DNA of 64,000 nucleotides from Rhyacophila brunnea. Lineage: Eukaryota; Arthropoda; Insecta; Trichoptera; Rhyacophilidae. Positions 1-12,233 of this stretch are shown here, in pieces. The DNA is taken from the NCBI GenBank assembly GCA_022495005.1, contig JAGYXB010001997.1, positions 806,001 through 870,000 on the forward strand, in the 5' to 3' direction. The notes below the pieces were generated by a model. The model searched no databases. It was given only the letters and a program-made list of their open reading frames with translations, and was not told the origin of the DNA. How positions within the stretch are numbered: position 1 is the stretch's first letter; every line of letters begins with the position of its first letter. The translations under genes and the position numbers were made by a program.

Positions 1-236
1 GGCTGAATATTATGTTTTTACTATTTGATTTGTTTTCGATGTGATAACGTTAGCGATTTTAATAATCTAATATGTTTTTCATTTTTATAAGGTTGATGGC
101 AGTGCATTATGAAATCCATTATGATGATAAAAAGAAAAAGCGCAAGTATAATAGCCTTGTTTAACTCCTGGCGTGATTTCGAATATGTCAGAAGAGTTCC
201 AGCTGCTCTCATATGGTACTCGGCATTGGTGTAGAC

Positions 237-598
237 TAGAGCAATAATACTCAACCTTTTTTTTCTTCGGGCCAAATACATATATTTGTAAAGTAACGCG
301 AGCCGCATCACTACTGGTGTGACGAAAAAATTCATGAAACCCCCCCTTTTTTACAAAACATTTTTGAGATTTTAAAAATTATGCGTGTTTTTTAAATTAA
401 TCGTGTGCATAGCAACACTCTTATACGAGATCTGATGTGGACCATAATGACAATCCTTTTCGGGTGTCACTATCTGTGCGTCAAAGTCGAAACGAATCTC
501 AAGATATACGAAATTCCTAATAATAAATGTGTTTCGGGCCGCACATAAAGGCTTAAAGGGCCGCATGTGGCCCGCGGGCCGCAAGTTGAGTATCGCTG
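237..598. mobile_element. hAT-like non-autonomous element
   Basis: The two ends are imperfect inverted repeats: the left contains AATACTCAACC... CGGGCCAAAT and the right ends GGCCGCAAGTTGAGTATCGCTG. The flanks GTGTAGAC (229-236) and GTGTAGAG (599-606) match at 7 of 8 bases, as expected for an 8-bp hAT target duplication. The GC-rich GGCCGCATGTGGCCCGCGGG segment is typical of Charlie-like hAT ends. No transposase is present; the short open frames here are chance. Confidence 0.6.
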
Positions 599-606
599 GT
601 GTAGAG

Positions 607-1446
607 GCATTTCTAACGGCGACCAATTTCACTAGGACAACATTAACCTAGTAGAATCTGCCAAAGAGAATCACGGTGAGGGCTGTCAAATGTCTTCTCA
701 TATTCCAGAAAGCAGCAGGCTAGAGGTATGTTCATGAGTAGTGATAGAAGTAATCACGAATAGGGGATTCACGTGGCTGAGGTATGTGTTTTGGATGTAC
801 TTTATACCCTTGTGGCATAACCTCAAGACTATCGTCGCCGTGGCCAACCCTCCTTCACCCTGCAGCTACAAAAGCAATCTACAAGCTGTAAGTATTACAT
901 GACAAGAGGCGCTAGATTTGGCGATGCATCGAGGAAAATTGCGCGACCTTGGGCTAGCCAGATCCTCTAGTGAAATAGTAGTAGAGGGCAGTGCTTGATT
1001 TTAATTTATGATAAAGTCTCGTTTTCATATTCAAATTAGGAACAGATAGATTTTTTTCTGAGTTTGACATTATAAAAAATAATCAAATTACATTCATACT
1101 TATCTGATTTTTTAAAAACAAAATTAAAATTTATAATACGTAAATAGAAATTTTCATTAAAATCGTCATTCCTAACTGGGTGATTCACAAGCGGAATAGC
1201 TCCGTTATCTACATTTGATAATCCTCCATTTCACTCAGCAGCTCTGAAGGTCATAAAGCTATGGTATACTTCAACTAGCAGGAATCCTTCCACATCTTTT
1301 TCATCCTTTTAAATTGTGGGCGGTCCTGCTGGAAAATGCACTAAAAAGGATGCGCCGTACTCATAACGCCATATTCTTGATGTCTAGCTTATTTAGAGTA
1401 GAGTAAAGTAGGAAGAGACATTCATGCATGTTTGGCCAATTTTGAT
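607..1446. other. Unassigned sequence, no gene seen
   Basis: Mixed composition with no long open frame. The stretch at 780-1000 is less AT-rich than its surroundings and may be an old repeat fragment, but I recognise no family. Confidence 0.4.
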
Positions 1447-1449
1447 TGA

Positions 1450-1650
1450 GAGTTGGTCGATTATTTGAGCCCCGCATAAGTTGAAGTACGACATTATGAT
1501 GGAGCTAGTTCAAAAGAAATGTTTGATACCCCTTTACTTGAAGCTGTATGGATACTATCCTCGGCCTTTTCAACTGACTTTCTGTTACGTATGCTTACAT
1601 ACTAATGCTAGAATATATCTATATTTGGCCATGTACCGATTTTATATTAG
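1450..1650 (+). pseudogene. Jockey-like LINE ORF2 fragment (C-terminal part)
   Basis: The translation contains APHKLKYDIMMELVQKKCLIPLYLKLYGYYPRPFQ-like residues, clearly related to the better copies at 5.9 kb, 60.1 kb and 63.1 kb (LRLLYLRLYGYYPWLYPTGF). Only this ~200-bp piece is left, with substitutions and no upstream reverse transcriptase. Confidence 0.65.
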
Positions 1651-1699
1651 TTTTTTACACTACTACTACTATCCTACTACTACTTAGTTACTAGTTAAC

Positions 1700-2820
1700 T
1701 ACTGTCCCCAAATGAACTATCATATTTATTAAAAAATAAAGAAAAGATTAATGATTTTATTAATATTATAATTTTATTGTTGACGATATTATCGCCGTTC
1801 ATGCAAAAGTTATTATATCAGAAATTGGATTATAAATAGAGAGATAAATAATATACCAATATATTCAAATGGGCTACTTACATATAAAAGCGTTTATCAA
1901 AAACTGTCAAATGAATTTTAGCTACAATAAAATATTTATCAATAAGATTGTATATTCACTGGAAGCCCTACAGACTTGTTACATTAAATTCCACGTCGTG
2001 AGAATAAACACACATACAATCACGCAATAAACAGAATGTGTGTGTCTCCCCATCTCCGGTGAACCGGTGACCTCTCATTACACGAACCGTGACTTCATCC
2101 ACTCAGCCAACGATGTAATTCACAAATCAATATGTTACCAAACAAATACTTTCAGTAATCATTATCATAATTCCATGTTTACTTTTTTGATGTGTTCCAA
2201 TCTACAGTGTTACTACAAAGTACTTCTTTATAATATAATATATAATAATGTAATTTATATTTATATTGAAATTAAATTGTTTCTGTAGTGTTTTTTGATT
2301 TATACATTAATAAAAATCTACTAAATAGGTTCATCTGTACCATATTACAAATATTCAATAATGTTAGCAATGTTAGTACATAAGTGAATAGTGAATACTC
2401 TCAATATACGTTTGTTTATACGAATTATTAATCATGACGTGTGTGAGGGAGTGTATTTTTAATTATTCGAGTAATACAATCATATTTATCCAAATTGATA
2501 ATAGGTACATCATATAAAATAAATTGAAAACATGCTTATGTTTTAATAATTATTTACATGTTTGATATACAAAAAAATACGCAGTGTGTTGAAAAAATTA
2601 CTTACATGAATGAAATCAATATGGAGCGAAAAAAATATATTTTACTTTTTTTTATAAACAGTGCTTAAAAATATTTTTTTATCATTATTTTAAGATATTT
2701 ATAAATATTTAAGATATTCAATATTTTCAAATTGTTAAATTAGAGTATTATTATTAATATAAATTCCAAAAAGTTTTTAGTAATGTTGAATGGATAACTA
2801 TGCATTTATTTCCTTCATAA
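1700..2820. other. AT-rich sequence, no gene seen
   Basis: A very AT-rich stretch with short, unremarkable open frames. I see no recognisable repeat or coding signal. Confidence 0.5.
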
Positions 2821-3015
2821 GAAGCTCGTATGGACATATGGTCGTAAGTGGAAGGTTTATATTAACAGATTTTTATTTTTACGAAAAATTGATGTTAGCC
2901 ACTCGGTCAACCTATACAAGTCCATACACATCTTGAAAATTAACATGAGTATTTGCCAGGCCCAGGATTAAAACCTGATACCCGCGACACTATTCAAATA
3001 GTGATGGTTTATTCT
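2821..3015 (-). repeat. tRNA-derived SINE copy (family A), degenerate
   Basis: On the minus strand it matches the best family-A copy at 47.83 kb: degenerate head with CCTGGGCCTGGCAAATAC, then GTATGGACTTG...GGTTGACC, then TTTTCGTAAAAATAAAA and the GACCATATGTCCATACG tail. Box A is not recognisable. Confidence 0.6.
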
Positions 3016-4300
3016 ATAAAAACCTTTTTAAGTTTGTAAAACTAATACAAGATAATGAAAGCTTGGAGTATATATTCCAATACAAAACTTTACTCATTGT
3101 AGAGCTTAAAACAAAAAACAACACTTTGAAATGGGTTAGGTAAGAATAGTAGGTACGAATAATTTAATCATTAGATAGTAATAAAAAGAATGCTGGTCTA
3201 AGGCATATTTTATTAATTGATAATATGTAAGTGATATAAATGATAATGATAAGCAATGTAATATTCAGAGGGTTGGATTGGACCCTTACTTGAGTTGCTA
3301 CGCTCCGGGACCTAATGTTTTGCTCCAACTCCGCTACAGGGTCTGCTCAGCTCCGGGTAAAAGTTTTAATATGTATACAAATGTTAAAAAAATAAGTAGT
3401 TTTTAAATTTCATTTTCAGTATTAAAGTGTCTCCAAAGTGTAAAAAAGGTGAGGTTATTTATCGATCGGCAGTGTTGCCGTATTTCAAATAATTTCACTA
3501 TTGTAAAGTGTCAACTATATATAATTTTCATTGAGCTTTAGTATGTAAGTTTAATAACAATAAAAAAACAATCGGAGCAGTGGAAACCCCATTTCTCCAC
3601 AGCTCCGTGCTCCTGCTCCAACTCTCTGGTAATATTCTCATTTTCTACTTGATAAGTTTTATGATTCAAAAGAATAAATTTATTAGTATCGCTACGTTTC
3701 TAATCACCGTGTTCCTTGATTATACCCCTGTGCAAGATGCTCACGATCAAACCGTTGGTTTTTTTCTTATGTGGAGCAAAATGGCGCAACCGAATATTAT
3801 CTACTGTTATGTCTTTGTTATTATTTGCTAGCAAGACGAATAAAAATTGTGCTCCACAGTCAAGTCCGAGAGATGATCCGCCATATCGAATCATTTAATC
3901 GTTCACGTTCTTAAAGCATCCATCTCCCGGACGATACACAAGACGATAATGCATAATGAAATAATATAATAATCGTGTGTAGCTATTTATACTATCTACT
4001 CAGTAATTTGATATTACTAAATCCGATACACGGACTGTGAGATTATCGGTATCGAACTAAATCGCCATTATCAGTTGCTTCCAATCTTAGTTTCGAATTA
4101 AAGATTTACTATTCAAATCGCAATGGTTTTTTTTCTTGGACGTAGGTAATATTATTTTAAATTATAATATGTGCGGCTTGAATGTCCAGTGTAAGGACTC
4201 AATGGAATGTGAAAACTATTCTTATCTCTCATAAAAATCTGTTAATGTAGCCTCTACTCTGTGGAAGCCCATGTGCTCTGCAATATAGATCTTGACGAAG
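3016..4300. other. Unassigned sequence with GCTCC-rich patches
   Basis: No convincing gene. Two patches, 3296-3360 and 3574-3627, are rich in GCTCC, CTCCG and GGAGC words against an AT-rich background and may be the two ends of one diverged element. Open frames at 3580-3831 and 3700-3894 overlap on opposite strands and look like chance. Confidence 0.4.
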
Positions 4301-4306
4301 GATAAC

Positions 4307-4412
4307 CGGACAAAACAGAACATGAAAAAACAAAACATGACAAAACAGAACAGTGACAAAACAGAACATGACAAAACAGAAAATGACGAAGCAGAACATG
4401 ACAAAACATAAC
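4307..4412. repeat. Minisatellite of ~15-bp GACAAAACAGAACAT units
   Basis: About seven degenerate copies of GACAAAACAGAACAT run head to tail, with small insertions (for example an extra GT at 4352) and substitutions. The cysteine/phenylalanine-rich minus-strand frame across it (4222-4434) is an artefact of the repeat, not a gene. Confidence 0.85.
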
Positions 4413-4455
4413 AGCCAGGGTAAAAATGAAACATTAATTTTTGTGGAATCTATTG

Positions 4456-4474
4456 AGGTTAGGTTAGGTTAGGT
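4456..4474 (+). repeat. Short (TTAGG)n array
   Basis: Nearly four AGGTT units in a row. TTAGG is the telomere unit of many insects; this is an internal mini-array, not a telomere. Confidence 0.8.
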
Positions 4475-5729
4475 CATTATTTCGTTGTACCTAGTCACCC
4501 AATCATTTTGAACATATTATATTGATTAATATAAGATATCCTAAGCTTGCCGGCAACACTGAGTTAAGTTCCCTTTATTTGAGGCTTTCTAGCGATTAAG
4601 AATGCAGAAATTAGGTATATACTTTGATTTATTATGGCATATTGAAAATCTGTGCTTTAAAAAAATCTATCAAGATAATAGAGATAGGACAATTTCAATA
4701 TTAAATTTATATTTTTCCTGAAAGGTCACAGTTATATTTATCGTTGTTCTATTTTGTCATGGAACCCTTGACTAAGACAGAAGAGACAGAAGAGCTCATC
4801 ATTCAATTCACGGGGACTACTGCAATCTAATCCTGGCTAATAATAGGTACTTTAGTCTAACAATACCAAAAAAGCGCGAAATATAATTTTGAAAAAAACC
4901 GCCAAATGATTCTTACTGTTTTTTTAGTTACAGGTGATAAAATACATCATATTTTCAGTATCAGTAAACGAACATCATAATTAAATATTCTGATTGTTTC
5001 CGACGTCAGTTATATTGATTTGATTAAATTGCAAACTACTTGGAAGGTAATCATAATAACGTATTCTAGAGTATGACTTGTAGTTAAATATTTAAAAGCC
5101 ATCATACGTAACGTGAAATAATATGTAAATTAATTATAATCCCATTTGATTCGACTAATTTATATGAGATTTAATATGTCCGTTTATAGAGGCTCATGTT
5201 CAAATCTCGGGTTTTGCTAATTCACGTGATGTTTTTCAACGAATTTTTGGGCCTGGAGATGGACCTAATATGTTAAACAAGAAACCTCTTTATGAGGCCC
5301 AGTATCCTCATCAGATTGTAGAACCAATATACAAAACGATTTTTCTGTTAAAAGTACCATTAACACTCAATTATGTAAGAAAATAGTGGCAGAAATTAGC
5401 TCAAAACAACATGTAACTGGGAAACCTTCATTCCACAGCCAATAATAATGATGAAAATAAAAATTATGTTAATTATTTGTCGTTATTTGACTGATAAAAC
5501 AGGTGAATGCCAGGTAAAGTATAATATTATAAATCCAAGGGAATGCAGTCGCTGTTTTAGGTACTGTTGAGGTATCCAGGGGGCTAAAAGAGGTGTTTTG
5601 TATTATACTTGAGTAAACTTAGGATATAAATAGTTTTATAATTATTATTATTTTATCGGTTTATATATTATAATATATAGGTGCTTATATCGTTTAATTT
5701 GTCACCTTTTGTCACTTATATTCACATAT
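4475..5729. other. AT-rich sequence, no gene seen
   Basis: No gene. The segment at 5160-5335 (AATCTCGGGTTTTGC... GGACCTAATATGTTA... GAGGCCCA) may be a very diverged family-A SINE. Confidence 0.4.
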
Positions 5730-6612
5730 TTTTCACGAATATCATCTGTAAGGGATCTTGGCATTAGGTTTGAGAGTAAACTGACATTTATTAGCTATAT
5801 AGTTACCATTTGTAACAAGGCGCTTAAAATGTTGGGCCTCGTCATGCGTACTTCCCGGGTCTTTTCGGAAGTTACGGTATTAAAACTTTTATTTAATTCT
5901 TTAGTTTGAAGCAGATTTGAGAGTGGGTCTATTGTTTGGGCACCGCATCAGTTGAAGTATGGCCTTATGGTTGAGAGGATTCAGAAGAAATTCTTGAGAC
6001 TCCTTTACTTGAGGTTGTATGGATACTATCCGTGGCTTTATCCAACTGCCTTTCTCTTAGGCATGCTTACATACTGCAATCTACAATTTAGAAGAAATCT
6101 TTATTTTGCTACGTATTTTTTTTGACTTATACGAGGTATAAATGAGAACTCTGCCATTCTGGGCAGTGTTGACCTGTGTGTCCCTGATAACTATCTTAGA
6201 AATAGCGAACATCAGTTGTTTATTCTCTCAAGGTGCAGAACCAACCTGCCACTGGTAATGCCAATTGGGACGGCGATAACTATGTTCAACAAAATTGCTT
6301 CGGGTATTGATATATTCCGCCTACGTGAGAATGAGTTTAGGTGGACGTTGTTTTATAAATTCTTAAAATAGGGTCTGCTTAACTCATCCGGTATACTTCC
6401 TTGTACCTATCTAATTTATATTTTTTGTATGTACATATTATATCTACTGTTTAATAACATACTATCTATCTCTATACTGTTCTATCTCTTTTTTTATGTA
6501 ATACTGTTTTATATTTCTTTGTTTCTAAATAATGTCATGTTGTGAACGTCTTGAACTTATAATTTGTAATGTCCACAATATGTTAAAAATAAATAAATTG
6601 AAATTGAAATTT
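5730..6612 (+). mobile_element. Jockey-like LINE, 5'-truncated copy with 3' end
   Basis: This is the C-terminal part of a non-LTR retrotransposon ORF2 plus its 3' UTR. The translation gives ISSVRDLGIRFESKLTF..., then (past a stop at 5907-5909) SRFESGSIVWAPHQLKYG..., KFLRLLYLRLYGYYPWLYP, and after a stop near 6124 and a frameshift near 6210-6235 the end ...ENEFRWTLFYKFLK, stopping at TAG 6369-6371. The 3' UTR contains GTCATGTTGTGAACGTCTTG, shared with seven other copies here, and ends in AATAAATAAATTGAAATTGA, a microsatellite-like tail. Such proteins normally carry an endonuclease and reverse transcriptase; both are missing here. The clade name is from the look of the C-terminus and is not certain. 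Confidence 0.85.
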
Positions 6613-6623
6613 TGTTTTTATCT

Positions 6624-6671
6624 TTTATTATTATTATTATTATTATTACTGTTTCTATATATATATATATT
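6624..6671. repeat. (TTA)n and (TA)n microsatellites
   Basis: About eight TTA units are followed, after a short gap, by eight TA units. They lie immediately downstream of the LINE tail, which may have seeded them. Confidence 0.8.
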
Positions 6672-7504
6672 TAATTCTATATGTAATTATTTGTTTTCAA
6701 TCATAAAATGATTTTTTTTGTATATAAATTATCATAATATTATAATATTGTATTCTCCTTATAACAATATCTAATATAATCACATGCTATTTTGTTATAA
6801 CATGAATATATTCGTTCAAAATAATATGTAGGAAGATTCCACCAAGTATGCATTATTTAATTTATAACTGGCCCATACAAATACCTCAATAATTTTCATA
6901 ATATCGTGTGGGATCTTTTTAGCATATGTTCCAATACCGCATTATTAAATAAATAATTCTATGGCTTTTTTTTATTACAAATTACCATACTTTAAAAAAT
7001 AACTTGAACCCAATAAAATCACAATAATTATGTATGTGAGCCCGACGTATAATAATTATTTGTATCAGAGTCTCATGTTGTACCTAACGGAATGTATATT
7101 TAACTCGTGACAATCTAATCCAGTCCATAATAACATAGCCAGCATTGTTACCAATTTGCTTTATGACTCCATCCATACGTCTTGGCTGAAACTAGAACAA
7201 AATATTACGAACTTAGATTTTGCAAGTATCAGGCAATCATAATTTGCAATAGATTCTAAGAGCATTTTTAAGAGCTATGTTATGAGTGATAATATGTTAT
7301 TTTCATATTGCAGTATAATAAATATCAATAAACGTATTGCAGATAATTTTATGCGAAGGTTTTGTTAAAGCCAAATAATAATGTAGATTCATTATAAGTG
7401 CCTTTTAAGTATTTTTTACTACGATAGCCAAAATGCATTTAAAATTAAACATTGTAATATGTAGATACGATTACGTTTTGTTAATAAATATAATATATAA
7501 ACTC
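6672..7504. other. AT-rich sequence, no gene seen
   Basis: No coding or repeat signal that I can support. Confidence 0.5.
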
Positions 7505-7636
7505 CCACGATGGCCGCGCGGTTTAAGACTGCGTCGGTCTATCACGTCGTGGGTCCCAGGTTAGAATCCTGGGTCTGGCAAGTACATGTCATATTGTTCT
7601 TCAATTTGTGTATGAGTCAGAGTATGGACCTAATTT
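7505..7636 (+). repeat. tRNA-derived SINE copy (family A), 3'-truncated
   Basis: The head shows TGGCCGCGCGGTTTAAGAC (box A of the tRNA-Leu/Ser type) and CCAGGTTAGAATCCTGG (box B arm), then TGGCAAGTACATGTCATATT and TGTATGAGTCAGAGTATGGA as in the copy at 47.83 kb. Similarity stops at about 7636, so the 3' half is missing. The 62-aa open frame over it is not a gene. Confidence 0.82.
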
Positions 7637-7639
7637 TAT

Positions 7640-8557
7640 TAATTTTATTTCGGAATATTGTAGAAAAAAGAAGTACCTTTTCAATAAACAACTATTAAAA
7701 TCAATTTAAACACCATGTTCTAGCAACCCAAAGTACCCACCTACATTTATTATGTTGACCATTGTAAATATGTATCGATCATAATATTTTAGAACTGATA
7801 ATTTTTATATATACTATAAGTCAAGGTACAGAAAAATCACTCTGAAATTCAACGTTTCTTGGATGTACCTACTATCAACGTTGGATCATTTTTTTATAGA
7901 ATAATTGTATATATTTGCCACGAATGTTTTCTTTTTCGAAATATGTTAAATCATCGCGACATTTCTATAAGTATATTTGAGGGATTATGTTTTAATGTTG
8001 TTTAACTTTTGTTGGTTTCAGTTAATTATTTGAGCTTTTGCAGCATAAATTTCAGCAGCATTTAATATTTTTATGATGATTTTATAGTTATTTTTTTCGT
8101 ATAGTTCGTTTTCATTCGTTTCGGCAAAACTATACTTACTCGCTCGTAAAACAAGCGAGGTTTGTAAGTAGACACTTACATTTGTTTCATACAAATTGCT
8201 TGCATTTTCTGCACTCACGTGGAGCATGAGGATTTGTGTGAGCTTCGTTGCATCTTCCTGCTACAGGTAATTGTGAGCATGCGCGATCTATAAAATACAA
8301 CAAAACAAAACGAGACAAAGAAAAGCGAAATCACGATTCGCAGGGCTGCTAACAATAATATAATCAAGGATAATTTAAAGCCATACTTTCGTCTAGTTTC
8401 ACATGCTGTCCGAATTTTTTTATTAAAAAAAACAGAACTATATGATTTTAACAGATGTGAGAAAGAACAATGCATTTACGTATGCACACGAAAAACATAA
8501 AACTTACATTTAGTTCAGTATCTTGGAAAAAATAGATTAACTTACGTAATAATATAT
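7640..8557. other. Unassigned sequence, no gene seen
   Basis: Two short minus-strand frames (8018-8227, 8215-8475) resemble no family I know, and their composition is ordinary for the region. Confidence 0.4.
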
Positions 8558-8824
8558 TTCTATTAATTTTAGTTTTATATTGTTCCATTTTAGTCATTTT
8601 TTGCGACCGTGGTTTTCGTCTTTCGGCATCTTCAAGGACTCACCAATGGTAAATGCACAATTACAACGAATGGAATAAAATTAGCCATTGTGCACTTATC
8701 CTTGGTGAATGCGCGCAGTGACCGAAGATGCCGAAAGGCGAAACCCTGGTAACAAAAAACGACCCAAATGAAACAGTACAAAACTTAAATCAATTAGAAT
8801 TTTAATTCAAATATCTCAAAGTAC
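8558..8824. mobile_element. Long-armed foldback (hairpin) element, copy 1
   Basis: The halves are imperfect inverted repeats with arms of ~110 bp: the left arm contains TTTCGGCATCTTCAAGGACT, the right arm CCGAAGATGCCGAAAGGCGA. The outer ends pair TTAGTTTTATATTGTTCC with ACAGTACAAAACTTAAAT. A second copy lies at 38786-39025. Transcribed in either direction it would fold into a long hairpin. No coding capacity. Confidence 0.8.
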
Positions 8825-8845
8825 TTAATATTAATATTATCGATC

Positions 8846-8985
8846 CTAAGAAGATCATAATATGGACCTCCACAGAGTGGAGGTTGTATTAACAAGTTTT
8901 TATTTTTTATGAAAAATGGATGTTACATTTACATTTAAAAATAACATTTGAATTTGCGAGACTCGGGATTCAATTGTAATGGTTA
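8846..8985 (-). repeat. tRNA-derived SINE copy (family A), degenerate
   Basis: Minus-strand match to the 3' half and part of the head: GATCATAATATGGACCTCCA, CACAGAGTGGAGGTTGTATT, TTTTTATGAAAAATGGATGT, then a damaged head with GAGACTCGGGATTCAATTG. The middle is partly lost. Confidence 0.6.
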
Positions 8986-9001
8986 CTTTAGGCAGCGAGT
9001 T

Positions 9002-9410
9002 ATAGCCCGTTTACACATGTATGGATTTATTGCTGACAATACGTTTTATCGTGGCCATAACATGAAAATGCACGTGTAAATAAATAAAAAAAATCAGCGG
9101 CTTCTGAATTTTCACGCGTTAGTTTTAACTATTGCGATATGTGCACCTGCGCATTAGAATGATAGTGGCGAACGTGCTGGAAAAACTATGAACTACACCG
9201 CGCAGACAGCTTTTGACGTTTAACAATTTTCAGAGCCTATCAAATAGCACCATACAATGACAACAGCGCATTTCGTTTACACTTCAAAAATGGAATTGAC
9301 AAGACTAGTAAACAGTTATTATTGCGAAAGTTTTATTTACACACTATTGGTGTCAGTAAATCCATGCATGTGTACAGGTGTCAGTAAATCCATGCATGTG
9401 TACAGGCGAT
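9002..9410. mobile_element. TIR miniature element with duplicated right end
   Basis: The left end GTTTACACATGTATGGATTT pairs with the right-end unit AAATCCATGCATGTGTACAG. The right unit occurs twice in tandem (about 9349-9376 and 9377-9404, 28 bp each, essentially identical). No transposase. The superfamily is unclear; I could not settle a target duplication. Confidence 0.65.
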
Positions 9411-10359
9411 ATTAGGCTAAGATGCGTACAATGATTGAAAAGCGTTAAAATTCCTTCATCCAGTAGTTACTACGTCATAGTTGATTATGATTAATATAAC
9501 CATAAACCTGACTAATTAAATCCATACTTAAACACATTATTCTTGATTTTTCTCAAGTCTGTTTTAATAAACAATAAATCATAGCCATTGATTATATTAT
9601 ATAAGTGGAACAATCTAAGCTTGAACTTGCGCCATTATTAATATTGTAGGTATAGTCCGCACGGATTACACATGGAGAATTATTTAATTATTGTTGCAGA
9701 TACTATTTCCGACTGTGCTTAAATGAAGCATATTACATCACTTTATCTCGCTCAGCATTGCTCCAATACATTATATTTTCTAAAACTATCGAACTTCACG
9801 TTTATGTAGTATGTTTATAATAATACAATTAATTTTGCTCAGTATTTCATTTCATACAAAGATCCGCATGCTTACTAAATGAGCAAACATTATTAATTAG
9901 TACAGTCATTGTGTAAAAAATATTGCACGCAAAGTTCTACTAAATTTGTACAAGTCCTAAAAACTACTTAATACATATCCTGTAAAGCGATGTCCGGTTT
10001 GCTAGGCTTGGCTGTATCACCTTTGACCTAACTCTACCTGTAATCACTGCGTTGTTTGTAAAAGGATAACTGCTTTGGCCGCAAACAAGATTTAGATCGG
10101 TTCAGGACCAATGTTTTGTTATCTTCTAATCTTTGCATTGGTAGATTGCAAATATAATGCAGCTGTACCTATAACAAGTTGTATAGGTAATAATATGTAC
10201 TTAATGAAAAAGAATACATAATATATCATATTTTTTTTTTTTACTTATTCTTAATCAAAATCAATTTCATGAACGAGGACTGGCATTGTTTAAATACTAT
10301 AGAATTTTAAATGTATCCAACTTTCCCTATCTTCTGCAAAATTTGTTGCTAAAGTAAAG
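9411..10359. other. AT-rich sequence, no gene seen
   Basis: No coding or repeat signal that I can support. Confidence 0.45.
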
Positions 10360-10834
10360 CCTCGTACTCACTAGGGGAGAAAAAAATGTCCCTCAACATG
10401 ACGCGCCACATAGAGTCTACGTGACGCTACAATACTGCGCACTGTCCCTCAACGTTGCACGCGTCATAATGCTGCATTTCTACGTAATACGGGACATGTT
10501 AACGTAATACGGGACATACATGTGGCATGTTGTCGCTTTGCTAGCAAGCGCACAAGTCTGTACCAAGTGCGCAACATGTCGCTCAACATGAGTCACTAGA
10601 ATATCCGCTCTTCTTTCTCCTTATAGTAAGTAGTTTCGCACCCACCACCTACTCGTTAGAATAAATATGTACGCAAAATTGACCAACATAACCTCCTAGG
10701 GCGACATTTCTGCGACAACTAATGTGAGTCCTGGTCTGTACAAGCAAAATGTTATACTACGTTGTTCCCAAGACATTGACGTAGATGTTGAGCGTCGTGT
10801 CCATTTGTCGCCTAGTGAATACATGGCTTAATTC
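10360..10834. mobile_element. TIR miniature element (TCACTAGG ends)
   Basis: Left end CTCGTACTCACTAGGGGAGA and right end read on the minus strand, ATGTATTCACTAGGCGACAA, are imperfect inverted repeats extending ~40 bp. Internally AACGTAATACGGGACAT is repeated in tandem (10481-10517), and words such as ATGTCGCTCAACATGAGTCA echo the ends. It is richer in GC than its flanks. No transposase. Confidence 0.6.
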
Positions 10835-10895
10835 CACACCGGTGCTCGCCCTCTGTCCCTTTTACCATCCTAGAAACGTTCGCCTAGACTGCTAT

Positions 10896-10972
10896 AGACC
10901 GACAAGTTTAACGTGAAGCTATGTGGCGAAGCTGCCGCGTTGCCATGGAGCCTCACGGTAAACTTGTCGGTC
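10896..10972. repeat. Short hairpin (inverted repeat)
   Basis: AGACCGACAAGTTTAACGTG (10896 on) pairs with CACGGTAAACTTGTCGGTCT (ending 10972) with few mismatches; arms are about 32 bp around a short GC-rich loop. It could be a small foldback element or a transcribed hairpin. Confidence 0.7.
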
Positions 10973-11254
10973 TCTAATTCTGCGATTTGTGGTTGAGACC
11001 TTACCTATTTAAGTTTTGGTCATTTTTTACGTTTCCAGTATTAAAATTTTGACATGGTTTTTTAAATTAAATATTAGTGCAATGTTTACAATTACTACTT
11101 TATATTACCAAAATATACAGTTCAGTATGGTACAAGTATAAGATATAGCATAATTTTAGTTCCATATTTATTTTTTAATTATTATTCATCTAAATAAATC
11201 AATCTTAGTTAGTGGCTACCAAATTAGTGTTCCAGTAAAGCGTAACAAATAATA

Positions 11255-11405
11255 TGATTTAAGTGCACGGCGAGTAGACAACCGGTGGACAGATGCCGAT
11301 AGACGAAATTATAAAGTTCGGTGGATGTACGTGGCAGCAAAGAATTAGGGACCGAGAAGAGTGGATGCAGCTAGAAGAGGCCTACATCCAGCAGTGAATT
11401 AAAAT
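11255..11405 (+). pseudogene. RTE/BovB-like LINE ORF2 C-terminal scrap
   Basis: With a frameshift near 11325, the translation reads RRVDNRWTDADRR... then WQQRIRDREEWMQLEEAYIQQ, stop. This matches the pattern of RTE-like ORF2 C-termini (RWTDDI... A.DR..W..L.EAY.QQW). Only the last ~50 codons are present. Confidence 0.65.
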
Positions 11406-11954
11406 GCTACTGTTTTCAAATAGGTATTTATATATGTGTATAATTTAATCAAATTACTGCGTTAGAAATAGTTACCTAGTAGGTATATAAAATTTTCTTT
11501 CGGAACTTTTTCGACATTTTGTGAAACGGCCTTATGCTTTCGGTAAATTACCATTCGTAGAAGTATTTTAGTACAAGTTACATGTGATCGAATGATTTTA
11601 TCTACATAAAGCTAAGATGTCAGTTATACTCCATCGAGCATCTGATGAGCGCTTAAAGGGGGCAATGGTTCGACCACACGAAGTAAAATACTGACTAAAG
11701 ACACTCATTCAATAACAATGCTTATTTCATATTTGATATAGTTGGCCATAAAACAATCCCGCTATTATCAAAACGTTCAAAATAATGTGATGCCGTAATA
11801 ACGACGTACGACCGTTTGACAGATATTGGATTAATAACATTATATAAAAGCGATAGTTCTCAAAATATATCACTTCGGGAACCTACAGGTTATAAGTCTA
11901 ATCGCGTTTAATATATTTGCAATACTAAGTCATAATATATTATATAGCGGCTGG

Positions 11955-12233
11955 TCAATGCACTCCCTAGAGATGTAGACATCTTTAGCGATGCGTTATG
12001 TATTTTGTTTTTAAAATTCTATTTTATTGTTTAATTTTTATTTTTCTTGAATTATCATTGTTTTTTTATTTTATTTCTTTAGATATTATGAAATTATTTT
12101 TTGCTCTGTTTTTTTCTTTACTAAGTTGATTTACCTTTACTTTTTATTCTAAATGTCATGTTGTGAACGTTTTGAATTAATAATTTGTTATGTCAATGTG
12201 TATTTTTAAAAATAAATAAATAAAATAACTATT
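11955..12233 (+). mobile_element. Jockey-like LINE, 3' UTR only
   Basis: Contains AATGTCATGTTGTGAACGTT, TTGAATTAATAATTTGT and TTTTTAAAAATAAATAAATA, the same 3' end as the copy at 5.7 kb, with no coding part left. Confidence 0.8.

Noticed and set aside
3580..3898. Small genes in the GCTCC-rich area
   Set aside because: Three overlapping frames on both strands with no family match; openness is chance.
4222..4434. Cysteine-rich small protein on the minus strand
   Set aside because: The frame is simply a translation of the GACAAAACAGAACAT minisatellite.
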